Positions 21,261-37,539 of a DNA stretch of 64,000 nt are shown here, piece after piece. The stretch's first letter is position 1. Each line of letters begins with the position of its first letter. The stretch lies in NCBI RefSeq assembly GCF_050624435.1, contig NC_134539.1:122185525-122249524 (forward strand). The letters are read 5' to 3'. A program made the position numbers and the translations under genes. The DNA comes from Tenrec ecaudatus (taxonomy: Eukaryota; Chordata; Mammalia; Afrosoricida; Tenrecidae). The notes beneath the pieces are model-generated. The model was not told the DNA's origin. It made no database searches and saw nothing but the letters and a program-made list of their open reading frames with translations.

Positions 21261-21584
21261 GAAAAGTGTAATTTCTCTTTTTCAGTTGAAACACAAGAGT
21301 CCTTCCTGGATAATCCTTTTCCTTCTGAAGAACTTGCTTTGATTTACTCTTTTTAATTTTAATTATTTTTCAACCAGACTAGAGGAAGAAAAATATGATT
21401 CATGTACATTATCTTTTATGTAGGTTGTTACTAAGTAAATGAGCCTTGAGAATTTAGATCTAGATACTTATAGAACTAGTAATCTTTGGAAATAGAATTC
21501 TAAAAGTAAAAGGATCTTAGAGGGCATCTCATTTGTTTTGTTACTATGACAACACTATAGTTATCCTCAATAGCTTAAATGTGT

Positions 21585-24486
21585 TGTTCTTTGGTGCCCG
21601 AGTCAGTTCTGACTCACAGTGACCCAATGTACAGCAGAATAAATGCTGCCGGTGCTATCCCATCCTCACAATTGTGTTGTAGCCCCTTGTTGTAGCTCCT
21701 GTCAATTCATCCAGTTGGGCCTTTTTCTTTTTCGATGACGTTATACTTTACCAAGCATGATGTTCTTTTCTAGGGACTGGTCTCTCCTGACACCATTTCC
21801 GAAGTATGTGAAATGAAATTTCACCATTCTTGCTTCCAAGACCATTCTGGCTGTACTTCAAGACAGATTTGTTTGTTCTGGCAATCCATGGTACTTGAAT
21901 ACTCAACACCATAATTTGAATGCATCAATTCTTCGGTGGTCTTCGTCATTGTTCAACTTTCACATGCGTAAGGAGCTCTTAAAAATACCATGGATTTGAT
22001 CAGGCCAATCTTAGTCCTCAACATGAAATTTTAGCCCTTTAACACTTTTAAGTCTTTTGCAGCACGTTTGCCCAGTGAACTACGTCAATTTCTTATCTAT
22101 TACTTCCATGAGTGTTGATTGTGGATCCAAGTAGTTAAGTTCTTCCACAACTTTTCTCCATTTATCATGATGTGGTCTATCGGTCCACTTGTGAGGACTT
22201 TGATTTCTTTACACTGAATTGTAATTGACACCGAAGGCTGTAGTCTTTGATTTTCATGAGCAAGTGTTTCAAATCCTCTTTGCTTTTAGCTAGCAAGGCG
22301 GTGTCGTCAGGAGAGGCAGTTTAATAAGCCTTCCTCCGAAATCTGATACTGTGCTCTTCCCTAGATAGCCCACGTTCTCAGATTGTTTGCTCAGCATAGA
22401 GATTAAGTATGGTGAACGGATACAACCCTGATGCACACCATTCCTGATTTCATGCCATGTAGCATTCCCTTGTTCCATTCAAATGATTGTTTCTTGGTCT
22501 ATGTACAGGTTCCCTATGAGCATGAGTGTTCTGGAATTTCCATTCTTCTGAATGTTAACCATAATTTATGATCCATGCAGGTGAATACCTTCACAACTAA
22601 ATATCTTTCTGGTATTCTCTGCTTTCAGCCAAGATCCATCTGATATCAGTCAGCGATGATATCCTTCCTGCCACACTGTTGTCTGAATTCAACTGGAATT
22701 TCTAGTAGCCCCCTCTTAAAATACTTCTGCAGTCATTTTGGATTATCTTCAACATTTTACATCCATTATTGATGATAATGTTCCCTGATTTCCACAGTCT
22801 GTCGAGTCACCTTTCTTTGGAATGGCCACAAATATGATCTTTTCCAGTTGGTTGGCCAGAAAATGATCTTTTAAATTTGTTGGCATACAGCAGTGCTTCC
22901 AGTGCTGCATCAGTTTGTTGAACATTTCAGTTGGTTTTCTATCAATTCCTGGAGCCTTGCTTTTCATTAATACTTTCCGTAGAGCTTGGTTCTTGATCAG
23001 ATGACGTTTTCCAGATGCCTTTTGAAATATTGCATGTCAACCAATTATTTTAAAGACAGTGACTCTGTGTGCCTTCCATTGTTGTTACTTCCAGTCCCAT
23101 TCACAATTTTGCCCACAGATCCTTTTTCCTTCAGGTCTTTCAGTTTGAGATATGCTAAGTGTCCTCTTCCTATTTGGCGTTCTAACTCCCAAAATTCGCA
23201 CATGTTTCACTGCCTTCTAAAACTACGCTTTAAAATTTTCTCTTCAGCTTTATTTGATCATTTCTCCATTAGCTTTAATTAATGCTCAAGAACAAGTTTC
23301 ATTTTTTTATCGGACATTTGTCTCTTTAAAGAGGACCTTGCTGCACCTCAAGAGAAAGATGGGGTTTCCTACTCCTGTAAAGTGACAGTCATGGTTCCAC
23401 CCAGTTCTATAGGGTCGCTGACTTGGCACTGACTCCGAAGCAGTGAGTTTGGTTTTTGGTAACATAGTGGGTTACACAGTGGGCTGCTAAACTTTTAAGG
23501 TCAGCAGTTGAGAACCACAAACTGCTGTAAGAAATACGAGGCTTTCGAATCTTGTAAAGATTTAGTCTCAAAACACAGAGGCAGTTCTAAGATGCCCTTC
23601 AAGGTCATTAAGAAATGGTATCAACTCAATGGCAATGAGTTTTTTTTTTAATATCCTTTTGCTTTCTTCATGTATGATGTTCTTGATGTCATTCCCTAAC
23701 TTATCAGGTGTTCCATTATTCAGTGTTCATTGGGTCAAATCTGTTCTTGTGATGCTTTCTAAATCTAGCTGGATAGTCAAGGTTGTATTTTTGCCTCTCA
23801 TGGACTTTTTTGGTCAACTTCAACATAAGAGCAATTGAGATGGTCTGCTCCACAATCAGCCTCTGGCCTTTTTCTGGATATTGCGTTTCTTGATGACCCC
23901 TTCCCACAGGTTTGGTTGTTTCCTGTGTATTCCATCTGGCAAGGTCGTTTATATTGCCATTTATGTAGCTGAAAATGGTATTCCTGGCACAGTAATCTAT
24001 GATTATTGGACTTAAAGTGGGTAATACCATTCCATTTTAGAACACTAATGACTAGGATATTGATCTATGTGTCCATTTTATTTTTTACAACTGATTTCCC
24101 AGACCCATAGTTCGTGCAACCCATGTTCTGAATATTAATAGATGCTTGCAGCTGTTTCTTCTCATTGAGTCATGCCCCTTCGGCACGTGAAGGTCCCCAA
24201 AGCCTTAGCCCATCTTTTTGGTCCGCCCTACTTTGAGGAGACAGCTCTTCCCCAGTGTTCCAAAACTAGGGGCTCATTTTCTAGCACTATGTCTGACAAT
24301 GTTTTACTGCTATTCATAAGGTTTTCAGTGGCTAATCCAAGAGAACAGTCTCTTCCTTCTCTTTAGTCTGTAAGCTCCATTGAAACCTATTCATCATGGG
24401 TGCCCCTGCTGTTATTTAAAATACTGATTAAAAAAAGTACTGGTGACATAAGCTTCTAGTATCAAAGCAACACACCAGTTACCACA
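21585..24486 (-). mobile_element. Nearly full-length RTE (BovB-like) LINE, antisense
   Basis: RTE sequence runs on the minus strand from the 3' end near 21585 to near the 5' end at about 24486, interrupted at 23335-23640 by SINEs. Readable pieces of its single ORF include reverse-transcriptase segments (EIRNGVHQGCIRSPYL; KAPGIDRKPTEMFN; IIFVAIPKKGDSTDCGNQGT) and, upstream of the SINEs, the endonuclease region. Stops and frameshifts break it, so it is inactive. The family is the afrotherian RTE whose fragments also lie at 17.2, 49.0-50.2 and 58.1-59.0 kb. Confidence 0.85.
23335..23642 (+). mobile_element. Two AfroSINEs inside the RTE
   Basis: A partial sense SINE (about 23350-23455, with GAGAAAGATGGGGTTTCCTA) is followed by a nearly complete one (about 23456-23642, GGTCAGCAGTTGAGAACCAC, GTATCAACTCAATGGCAATG). 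They interrupt the antisense RTE, so they are younger than it. Confidence 0.8.
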
Positions 24487-24682
24487 GAAATAGGGAGCCC
24501 TACTGGTGTAGTGGTTGAGTTGGGTTGTGATCTACATGGTCAGCAGTTCAAAACCACCAGCTGCGTTGCAAGAAAGGTGTGGCATTCTGCTCCTTGTAAA
24601 CCGTTTTGGGGAAACCCACAAGGCTGCCACTGTTAAGTCAACAATCACTGAATGGCAGCGAGTTTGGTTTTGGAAGTTTTTA
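24487..24682 (+). mobile_element. AfroSINE
   Basis: Sense copy: GGGAGCCCTACTGGTGTAGT, GGTCAGCAGTTCAAAACCAC, ending GAATGGCAGCGAGTTTGGTT. It abuts the 5' end of the RTE. Confidence 0.85.
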
Positions 24683-25017
24683 TAGCAATATTATCTTGAA
24701 AATACTACTCCTTGGTGCCAGTCTTTTTGACTCATACTGGTTATTCTGCTATCTGGTTTGGGCCAAGACTATACCTGTATGCCTGGATAAAATATTGAGT
24801 AAAAAATTATCCAGTCATGGTTCTATAGTGGATCATTAGCTCCTCTAAGTTGACAAGAGTCCCACAGGAGTCACCCTTCTCTGGGTATGACTTCTTAACT
24901 AATCAGTACAACCACTAACATTTCCCTGGGTCTAAGTACAGTTTAATTTCTTTAAGATGGTACTCAAGAATTTTACATGAACTAGCTGCTCTGTAGTTTT
25001 CTGCTCCCATGTTACAG

Positions 25018-25096
25018 GCCTTGAAACAAGAGCCGTTCTATCCTGTTTGATAGGGTCATTATGAGTTGGCATCGACTCAATGGCATTGAGTTGTTT
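25018..25096 (+). mobile_element. AfroSINE 3' fragment
   Basis: Tail only: GAGCCGTTCTATCCTGTTTG, ATGAGTTGGCATCGACTCAA, TGGCATTGAGTTG. Confidence 0.75.
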
Positions 25097-25640
25097 CTCT
25101 CTAGCCAGGATTTCTGCTACATCCCATCTCATTGTATTCAGTTTGACCATTTGCTTCCCAAATCCTTCATGCTATTCATATATTCTTCAAATGCTTCTGT
25201 TTGGAATGCCCTCATTCTCTTTACCCTATGGTTATGTATTATTAAATTTTATACCTTCAGTATTCTCTTGCTAGGAAGTTTCTCTGACAAACTACCTACC
25301 CAAGTCTCCCCTACGCCCCCCCCTTCACTAGATTGGCATTCTACTGAAAATAAGCATTTTCACAACTGAGAACACTGTACTTTTGGAGGGGCTCCAGAGA
25401 AGTCACTCTTCAAATGTCATCAATTTCTATGAATCACAAACAAAATTTCTTGTTAGTGTTACAGGACCAAGAAATGTGCTAATTTTTTAAATAAAAGTTT
25501 GATAATTCTTCTACAGTATCTATAGGAAGGTCATAGAAAATAAAAAATTACTAATAAAACTGAAACTTCAGGAACACAAAATTAAACTTATATTTTATTA
25601 TAGGCTAAAAACACAAACTCTCTTCCTTGCTCCTTTGCTT
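25097..25640. other. Intergenic sequence, possibly old L2 in part
   Basis: The stretch 25120-25340 has the flavour of an L2 3' end (TTGGAATGCCCTCATTCTCT) but is too diverged to claim. No gene was found. Confidence 0.35.
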
Positions 25641-25644
25641 TTGA

Positions 25645-25855
25645 TTATATGAGATGTTAGACAGTGTATGACAAAATAATAATTTATAAATTATCAAGGG
25701 TTCGTGGGGGGGGCGCAGAGAGAGGGGAAAAATGAGCTGATACCAAGGACATTTTGAGGATGAGGGCAACAAATGTAAAAATATGCTTGACAATGAATGT
25801 AGGTATGGATTTTGATAAGAGTTGTACGAACCCCAATAAAATGATTTAAAAAACC
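25645..25855 (+). mobile_element. L1 3' UTR end and tail
   Basis: Sense: ATGACAAAATAATAATTTAT, AAATTATCAAGGGTTCGTGG, tail GATAAGAGTTGTACGAACCC and CCAATAAAATGATTT. Confidence 0.8.
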
Positions 25856-27464
25856 CAAAAAACCTAGTGCCCTTAGATTTCTATACTCTTAAATTACACT
25901 CTCTTGGGTTAAAAAACATTGACTTATACTAGTTAACAGTAAAACTTCCTTTAATGCCTTATGAAACAAATGCTGGATATTTTCAGTTAACACACTGAAA
26001 TACAGATGGTTCCTATCTAATGGCCATGGTCCGTAGAATCTATTTTTCAAAAGTCACTTACATTAAATAGTTTGAATATGATTCACACTGCATTTCTAAT
26101 TTTATCCCAAAATGGACTGTTTGCCACTAGATTATCTAAGACCATATTCCAAAATATTTTTGTAACAATTCCTATGAGACATATTTTGATTATGAAATGA
26201 CTAAAAGAAAAACAAGACAAAAACTCGAGTATGCAGCATTTTTTCTAAAGTGATAAAAAAGTTTATCTAGAGTAATAAGTTGCAATTGTTTCAAGTCACT
26301 TCAATTTAATTAACAAATACATACATTTATAGTCATAAATAATATGCTACTGAGACCCAGAGGTCAAGGTAATTTCCATGTGCAATTTATTAATTCCTTC
26401 TAGAACATTTCAAAATGTTCATATTTCACATGCTTTTACCTCTTATAATATAGTTCTTTACTTTAAAGGACTTCACAAGTACAACTCTGGCAGGAAATTT
26501 TGCAAGAAAAGATTTTCAGGGAATGGACTCACCAGTAAAAAATTTAAGTTTCGATTTCAGGTCTTGGGATTCACCATGATGGAGTGTACTGGGCCACAAT
26601 GTAAAAACTGCTATTTGCTTAAGGTAGCAAATACATCTGTCTCTAAGTGGCTCGAATTCTGGAAGTGTACCAATACCTTATGCATAGTACAAACAAGCAT
26701 CTGATATGCTTTTATAGAAAAGCTCATTTCTTTCAGTAAAGCATTCAATAGGATTATTCAGACCCAGGTTTTCAATACTGAAAACTACAAATATAAAAAT
26801 CTGTGTGTAGTCGTGCAAGAAGTGAATACCAAAAAAAGCTTGAATTGCATAGTTTTTAGTCATACATTAATACTATAGTAAAAACAAATCAGAGATCATG
26901 TAAACTGTAATACAGAAAATATTTTACGATAGGCAGTTTCAACAACATATACCTCCTTTTTAAAGAATTGTTATATAAAAATTTTGTTGACAGCAACTAT
27001 TTGAAAATGACCATACATTTTCAGTTATATCCTTATTCATTTAAATCTGGACAGAAATATTTTAAATGGCTGCTTCCAGAAAATAGAGCTTTATGGGATA
27101 GATTGCTTACATCTGAACATTTCTTTATACTTAAAACTCTATGCAATGAAATTTAAAAAGGACATAGCTAAATTCTGATGTCGCGTTAGGAAACGGATAT
27201 CAAACTCATCATCTTAAGTGATATTTGTATATCTATATATACCTGTAAATATATGTATATATAGGTATATACACATATGTAATTACCCTACATATTGATA
27301 TATGAATACTTTTTTCCAAATACTTGACGTAGACAAGTTAAAAGCTGTTTAGTCCGTTTCCAGGTTGCCTTTTTTCCTTATTATGAATGAAACAAAAATG
27401 ATAAGGTTACTAATTTTGCAATATATACCATGGAAATATTTTTAACAGAATAAGACACCACAAT
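25856..27464. other. Intergenic sequence downstream of MED13
   Basis: AT-rich and largely free of recognisable repeats. It includes a TA-rich patch (about 27225-27290). It could contain alternative MED13 3' ends, but no coding sequence was recognised. Confidence 0.5.
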
Positions 27465-27481
27465 GAAGGCTTCATGAATAA

Positions 27482-27487
27482 TTTATT
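27482..27487 (-). terminator. MED13 polyadenylation signal
   Basis: AATAAA on the minus strand, about 3.74 kb after the stop codon. Cleavage is expected 10-30 bases further, near 27465. Confidence 0.65.
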
Positions 27488-30400
27488 CCATTTGAAGTTT
27501 TGCTTTTTGGTGTTTTTTTTCTTTTTCTTTTTTTAAAAAGTATAAACCTTTTCATTTCCTCAATCACAATTTGTACAACTCAGTGTTATGGCATTCGGCA
27601 GCAATAGTGTTTGTTCCTTATTCTTTTTCGTCATGTTAAAAAAAAGCGATTGGACCATACTAAATGTCACTGCTAAACAACTTTAAAATGCCCCTTCATA
27701 AAGTGACCAAGCTATTCTCTGAGGGTTGATGCTGACGTATCCAGTACTGACGTTACAATCTGTAGTTTAAACTCAGTAACTTTAAGGTCCACAAATCCAG
27801 TTTACTTTGAGAACTAAAGCTGTTTTAAGATTTCATGAACATCTCAACCTGAGGAGTATTTTAGGTCCCAAATCCAGTTGTTTAATTAATACTCCACAAA
27901 AATGAAAATACACATATAAAAATTTAAACCACAGTTCTGGGCTCATGAAAACACCAAGAAAAACCAAAGGGTTAAGATTTCCAGCTGATTATTGGGGGGT
28001 GGAAGCAAAATTAAAAGTATGTAAAAAATATTTTCCTTAATTTAGACAAACTAAATCTTAAGAGGAAACCCAGACCAAAACATCACTCATGCAACATTAA
28101 ATGTATTAAAAGACTAATATGCGATGCCATAGTGGATGAGTAGCAAATTATATGATGCAACAGCATTTAAAAACTTCCTTTTAATCTATTCAATTTGAAC
28201 ATTTTAAATAATGCAACATAGTATTTTGATATTACAGTATTAACATAGTGCTTGATTAAAGATCTGCAAATCTTTGTAGTAACACATTAAGTTAAAAAAT
28301 TACCTCAGAAGGTAAATATGAAGACGAAAGGAGAATATTTTAATACAGTAATCTGTGCCATACTGACAATTGAGTACGAATACAGCTGAGGATAGTTGAC
28401 TAAGTAGTAAGAGCTTAATTTTAGTGGTTTAAGAAAAGTTAAGAAAGATTTAAAAATTACAGCTACTTTAAAATTTAAGGATTACATATAAGTACACTTG
28501 GTGGCCTTCTGGCCAAACAATAAGGTGTACAGAAATTTATTCATACAGTGTTAATTCACAGTCCTGATAACTGAATGGCTTGCATAAGAAAGGTATGGCT
28601 AGATGTTTCTCACTGGCTGGAAGCAGACATTATATAACTAATCATTCCAAATGCCAAAATACTGAACTTCCACCCCGCTTAATGGAAAACTGCACAGGAA
28701 ATAGACACTAGCACTGTAACAACGAAGTCAAGGTGTTGGTGATCTGCTGCAAAACAATATTTTGATGCCTATTTAAGCAAAACTACTCTTGTCTGCGACA
28801 GTACATTGGTAAATCAGATCCATCATCCTATAAAAAAGGTGTAGTTTTTTTTCTGAAATAAGTCTCCTGACCCTTTCTAATGGCTATTTTAATAATTTTT
28901 GATTTGAGTTATGAACTGATATATGAAGGGAGGGAAAAAAAATCTTATTAGTAATCCTGTATATTTGGGAAATATTCCCTGATTCCAGATAAAAAGGAAT
29001 TATACACTGGGTTCCCTTCTTATGGCTCTATATAAAAGATACTGTCAGAGAATAATTTTTTAAAACCTATTTTCAAACTGAAATGTCATTACTATAGACT
29101 AACAATTTTAAATAACCAAGAATATAGCTTTTATTTAAAGTCACCATTGAGCTAAGTTTATAAAAATGAACACCCTTTTAGAAAGTTGAAAAAAGCATCT
29201 TTTCCCTCAAATCTCAGACAAGTATTTTGTTTGTTAAAAATGAACAAAATATGCCAACATAATCTGTGGTGTGTTCATATGATTTAAAAACAAAAGCAGA
29301 GATGTGATCTTTAATTTTATATCAAAATATGCTGACCATCGGGATTGCATTATTAAAGAATAATTGGAAACCTTTGCCACCAATTGTTTTCATAGAAAAA
29401 AACAAGACTTGCTATTGTTTTTCATATATACAATTTAAAGTTACATTATTCATAAGAAAGTGATATTTAAGCTACGCATGTAGTATTCACAAAACAAGTT
29501 CCAGTAAGAAAAAAAATGAAAGAGTTGTGTCAATACCATTTTTTGTCCTTGGAGAGAATTAGTGATTTTGTTGGACTGTGGACGTGGTGACTGGAGGAGG
29601 CTAGTGGGGGCTCTCTTGTGAGCAACACTGGAGGAAGGTTTCTCAAGGGGGAAAGCCTGCAGAAAAGCATTGATCTTGGCATGTGCAAAGAAGAAGGGGA
29701 AAAGTTGTATTGAAGGAAGAGGTGAATTAAAGTCCCTAAAATTCAAGTCCCTTCTTTAGGGAGGTGAGAACCTCCTTGGCATATGCCTACCTTAATCTGA
29801 GCTGTGTGATAGAAAAGTACAGACTCTGGTGTTTGGGACTACCATCGCCAAACCAAGAAAATTAAATAAATAAAAAAGACAAAGGGGTACAGGTTAAGTT
29901 TAGAAAATGGTTCTTTCACTAGTGGAATAGAGTTTGAATACCAGAATTCACCGAGAATCTATTTACACCACAGTTTGATTGCACACACTCACACTTACAC
30001 ACACATTCGCACGCACTCACACACATTCCCAATCTTTAATTTAAAAAAAAAAGTCAAACAATCAAGAGTGACCTCTCCTAAAATAATTTGTAAAATGCCT
30101 AGAGCTGGGCTAAATTTCAACCTTATAGTAGATCCAGAAGATAAATTTCTTAATAATATACCCATGCCTAGATGTGCCACTGTTGAAACTGAAAAACATT
30201 TAAGCATGTAACATTAAACACCAAAATTAGTTTAAGCATTCAGTAGCAAATGTTTTTCTTGTAAAACTAAGTTTCTTTCACTGGAAATGGCCTGAAATAT
30301 TAGTCATAGCCCTAAATCATAGTACAAAATATAACTGAAGAATTCTCATTTTATTCTAAGTTAAACCACCTAACAATATCACTTGTATATTGCCATCATG

Positions 30401-30654
30401 TTATTCTGTAGAGCTGTGATATATAAAATGTTGTCAGACCCGGTACCTTTTCCATTTATAAGCACAGTGAGCTTCATTCCTGTACGTGTACTCTGCAACT
30501 ACAGCTTAGCTGTAAATCCTCCACACACAGTGGCATGGACATTACCCCTCTCTAGCCCCATTACACTGTACATGGAGACAATACAAATTTACTGTCCCAC
30601 CCACCCCTTACAAAAAAATAATACTCTAAAAGCAACCCTACTGCAACTTTTTAA

Positions 30655-30662
30655 TTAAGACG
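30655..30662 (-). promoter_or_regulatory. miR-208a seed-match 8-mer in MED13 3' UTR
   Basis: The minus strand reads CGTCTTAA, complementary to miR-208a nucleotides 2-8 with an A opposite position 1. It lies about 557 bases after the stop. MED13 is an established miR-208a target in heart; use of this site here is inferred. Confidence 0.6.
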
Positions 30663-31219
30663 ATTACATATATTTTAGACCAATTGCTTTAAAGCAAGAA
30701 GGCAGTATAAACCTTCTAGGAAAATTTTTATAAAAGAGGTTAAGAAATATAAGACAATTTTACATTTAAAAACTTACAATAAATAAGAGATGCAGGCATT
30801 TTTGAATACTAGGTACTATAATCCAATACAAGAACATCTTGATGTTCTGAAGCCATAAGTTGAAATTCATTGTTCTTCGTGTTTCCTTTCCATGCTTTTA
30901 ATATTCATTTAACATGACTGGGTACTATGGCTCATTACTTTTCACAAATACTGTGACTGGAAAAAAAGGTTAATTTTTGCTACGAAAATGTTATAATACG
31001 TTTTGTATGATCACTTGTCATCCTTAAGTGTTCGGTATAATCAATGAAAAATAGTAGGGCTATAGTCCCCCCTCCCCAAGTCAAAACAATATTTGTTGAA
31101 GTAATAAGAATTAGCCCCCATCACAAATGACTCTCACTGAGAAGATAATTGCAACTGAATCCTGCAGTGAAACAGCCTTTATCCTTGTTCTTTTCTTGCA
31201 CAGTTCCATCAGATGATCA

Positions 31220-31381
<162 letters not shown>

Positions 31382-31583
31382 TCATAGGTATCTAAACTGT
31401 AAAATTTGGAAGCAGTTCCTAATTAGTTATCTAAGATTTAAAGTCACTTTGGAAAAAAATGAGTGGAAGGCATACAGTTGTGAATTCTTGAGGTTTAAAT
31501 AAAGGTAACTAATTTTCACAAAAATTATTCTCAAAGGTAGATTACACATGAGAAATGTACTCCTTTAGAATACAATTTTTCTA

Positions 31584-34422
<2,839 letters not shown>

Positions 34423-35614
34423 TCACTGACATACCTAGGCACCAGAATAGTAAATGGCAATCAGTATATTTAAAACAAATTTAAAAATAGCTGCATCTAA
34501 GAGTATAGTTAGTAATGACATTAAAATAATAAGTTTTATTTATGCAAGCTATTTAACAAACTTCTATTAGAATGTTAAACCCATATTCAAAATGTGTATA
34601 CGAACCTTCAGAGAAGAATACATAATATTCAATGATGTTTCTAACTGACTTTTCTTAATACTCCCTTATAGTAATGTCTGACAACATCTATCCCACCTCA
34701 ATCTCAAAAGTAGCTGCAATTTATCACTGTTCATCTAGCACAACATGTTAAATGGGTAATGGTGTTTTAGAAAGCTTTCTCACAGCGTACAGGGACAACT
34801 ATGAAATATGTTCAACCATTAGTGTAGTCACTGCACTTATTTAATATAAAGAAATACATTTTTAAGTTCTATGCATTAAAAATTGTTCATTCAGCTTTAC
34901 CTATAACCAGAAAATTTAAAAAACTTAAATGTCTTACATTTTGGGAATTATACTTAAAATTATTATAAAGCAATAATGAATATTAGAAAGCTGGCTATAT
35001 TTAATGAAAGCTACCATATAAATTCAATTGGAAGAAAGACATCTTGCTAAACATAAAATATGCCTTAAAAAAATTAAGATAGAATTACTAGTGATTTTCA
35101 ATAGTCTCAATAGCTAGCCAGTTTATAAGGGAAGAGTACATGTAGGGCAATGGTACTTTTATACTTTAAAATGATAGGCTCTAGACTTAGGCACAATACA
35201 TTTTCAAATAAAAAATACTTTATCAAATAACCACTATATATAATTTTATAGAAATATAAATGAATGTTGTTTAATGAAGCTTAAAACTACACATCATCTT
35301 AACATTTAAATAGGTCAGGTATCTACATATATTCTTACAAGAAAATTATTTCTGTATGTTCTCTAGCATAGTCCTGATTTTGAATGGCAGATCTTGGAGC
35401 CATGAGCTGATTTTCAGAGATACTGTTATTCTATAAATGAGTAGAAACTATACTAAAGTGATGGGAAAACTGCCGAAGAACTCATGTCAAGTAGTCTTGA
35501 AAACAGGAAATCAGGGAAAGCAGAGACTTAGAAACGTTCATAACAAAGTACAATTGAAGGTGCTAAAATCTATATAACACAAGCTCATGAATTTGCTGTT
35601 AGTTTCATTTTTTG

Positions 35615-35802
35615 TTGAGGAGCCTTGGTGGATTAAGTGTTGGGCTTTTAACTACAAGGTGAGCAGTTGGAAATCCCCAGCCACTCCAGGGGAGAAAGAT
35701 GAGTCTTTCTTCTCTGATAAAGATTTACACAGTCTTGGAAACTCATAGGGGTAGTTCTAACTGAGTAGAAATAGTCAGAATTGAATTGCTAGCAGTGAAT
35801 TC
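35615..35802 (+). mobile_element. AfroSINE in MED13 intron
   Basis: GAGGAGCCTTGGTGGATTAA, GGTGAGCAGTTGGAAATCCC, GGGGAGAAAGATGAG, ending AGTCAGAATTGAATTGC. Antisense to MED13. The preceding intron part (34393-35614) is unremarkable. Confidence 0.8.
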
Positions 35803-35887
35803 ACTTATTTGGTAATTTCCAAGGAAAAGGTAGTCTTTTACGTTTTACATCAAACTATTCCTAGGTTAATGAACATACTTAAACTTA

Positions 35888-36088
<201 letters not shown>

Positions 36089-36164
36089 CTATATATATTT
36101 ATATAAGAGAATTACAATAAGTTAATGGATTTTAAATAGAATGGGTCATTTAAAGCAATATTTA

Positions 36165-36245
36165 CTGAGTGTTAAGGTTTTTTTTTTTGAGTGTTGAGTA
36201 TTTACTGAGTGCCAAGTATTGTGATATTGTGCTAGGAATCATATA
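36165..36245 (+). mobile_element. MIR-like fragment
   Basis: TTTACTGAGTGCCAAGTATT followed by GTGCTAGGAATCATA resembles the MIR core start. Confidence 0.4.
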
Positions 36246-36399
36246 TACAATTATGTGATCAAATTAAAGATCTTGATATGGAGAAGTTATCTGGGTTATC
36301 AATGTAAAAAGAAAAGGGAGGTAGTAGTGTTATTCAGTGAAGGAGAATACCACACTGAGGGATCTGAAGATAGAGAAAGAAGTTGTAAGCCAAGGAATT

Positions 36400-36605
36400 T
36401 AAGTAGACTCTAGAAACTGGCAAAGGCATTGAAATGGATTCAAGTCTCCAGAAGGAACCAGTTTGCTGACACTTTGTAGCCCAGAGAGATTTAATTTCTG
36501 ACTTCTATCTTCAGAACTTTAAGATAATAAAGTTGTGTTGTTTAAACCACAAAGTTTGTGCTAATTTGCCACAGCAGCAACAGAAAATAGAAAGATAGCA
36601 AAAAT
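36400..36605 (+). mobile_element. MLT1-type LTR fragment
   Basis: The 3' end of an old MaLR LTR: CTTCTATCTTCAGAACTTTA, TAATAAAGTTGTGTTGTTTA, CACAAAGTTTGTGCTAATTT, GCCACAGCAGCAACAGAAAA. It sits in the intron between exons 26 and 27. Confidence 0.6.
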
Positions 36606-36909
36606 AATGTTAGTAATAAATATATCTTTACAATGGGGCTGCTAAGGATCACTAGAGTATTCCTTAATGTGATGCTAAATATAAGTTATTTTAATGTCAA
36701 ATGATAAATATATTAAAAGAATAATTTGTACCCATACTTGTGAATTTAAAGATGTTACATTTCCTATGGTAGCTAGGCTTGACAACTTAGTTTTTCCTCC
36801 ATCAAAGGAAACCTGTAGCAACTTCTAGAAAAGTAACCTCTCTTTTCTCATAGTTTAAACAAATGATTGTTTTTGGTGAATGGAAACAAAACGGTGAGTA
36901 TAAATGAAC

Positions 36910-37175
36910 TAAGAGTCCTCCTAGTACTATGGATCTGGCACTGGGTTGCTTACTACAAAGTTGGTAATTCAAAGCCATCAGCCGCTAGACGGGAGAAAAA
37001 TAAGGCTGCTTGTTCTCAAAAGGGTTTATAATTTAGAAAACCCTGCATAAAGTCATTATGAGTTGAACACAGGAGAAAATGATGCAACGTGCTCCATTGA
37101 AGACTTACAGCCTTGGAAACTGCAGGAAGCAGTCCTATTCTGTCCTATATGGTTGTTATAAGTCAGAAACTTTTT
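36910..37175 (+). mobile_element. AfroSINE pieces, rearranged
   Basis: A head (GGGTTGCTTACTACAAAGTT, CCATCAGCCGCTAGACGGGA) is followed by two tail-like segments, the second with CAGCCTTGGAAACTGCAGGA and CTGTCCTATATGGTTG. It may be two overlapping copies or one with a duplicated tail. Confidence 0.6.
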
Positions 37176-37192
37176 AGGAACAAGTCACCTAC

Positions 37193-37378
37193 CATTGTTG
37201 GGATTGAAAGCCAAGTCTAAATTTTCAGTGGTATATGTAGCTGAAGCTACTTGTACAGAAGCAGAAGTAGGAAACACAAGTATATGAGTACACGATGTGT
37301 CCTGTGGGGTATTTAGCTGAGATGTTTGCATGTTGAGAGTGGTGCTCCTTCCAAAAACAGAACCAGTTGACACAGCAT
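37193..37378 (-). CDS. MED13: MED13 exon 26
   Basis: The exon spans 186 bases. It encodes [40 protein letters not shown] and [20 protein letters not shown], ending NN plus one base. The acceptor is CTTCTCAG and the donor GTAGGT. It is nearly identical to the human peptide (DAVST for DSVST). Confidence 0.97.
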
Positions 37379-37539
37379 CTGAGAAGAGAATGAAAGACAA
37401 TTTTTCTTTCAATGAGAGAAAAAAATTTAAATACAGGCAGTCCCCACAGGTTATGAATGAGATCCATTCTTAACTATGTCTTTAAAAATTTGTATGTCAG
37501 CCCAATTGTGTTTTTTATTTAGCCCTACTTTAGTACAAA

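Larger units (their letters stand above)
27465..31219 (-). other. MED13: MED13 3' untranslated region
   Basis: About 3.75 kb lie between the TGA stop (31222-31220) and a canonical minus-strand AATAAA at 27487-27482. Its length agrees with my memory of the human transcript (roughly 3.7-3.8 kb). Almost no transposons are present, unlike the introns and the intergenic region, as expected for a conserved UTR. A short CA-rich stretch is at about 29985-30025. The exact cleavage site is inferred. Confidence 0.75.

Noticed and set aside
27220-27295. TA-rich palindromic patch as a possible origin or promoter
   Set aside because: Simple AT-rich low-complexity sequence gives the same appearance.
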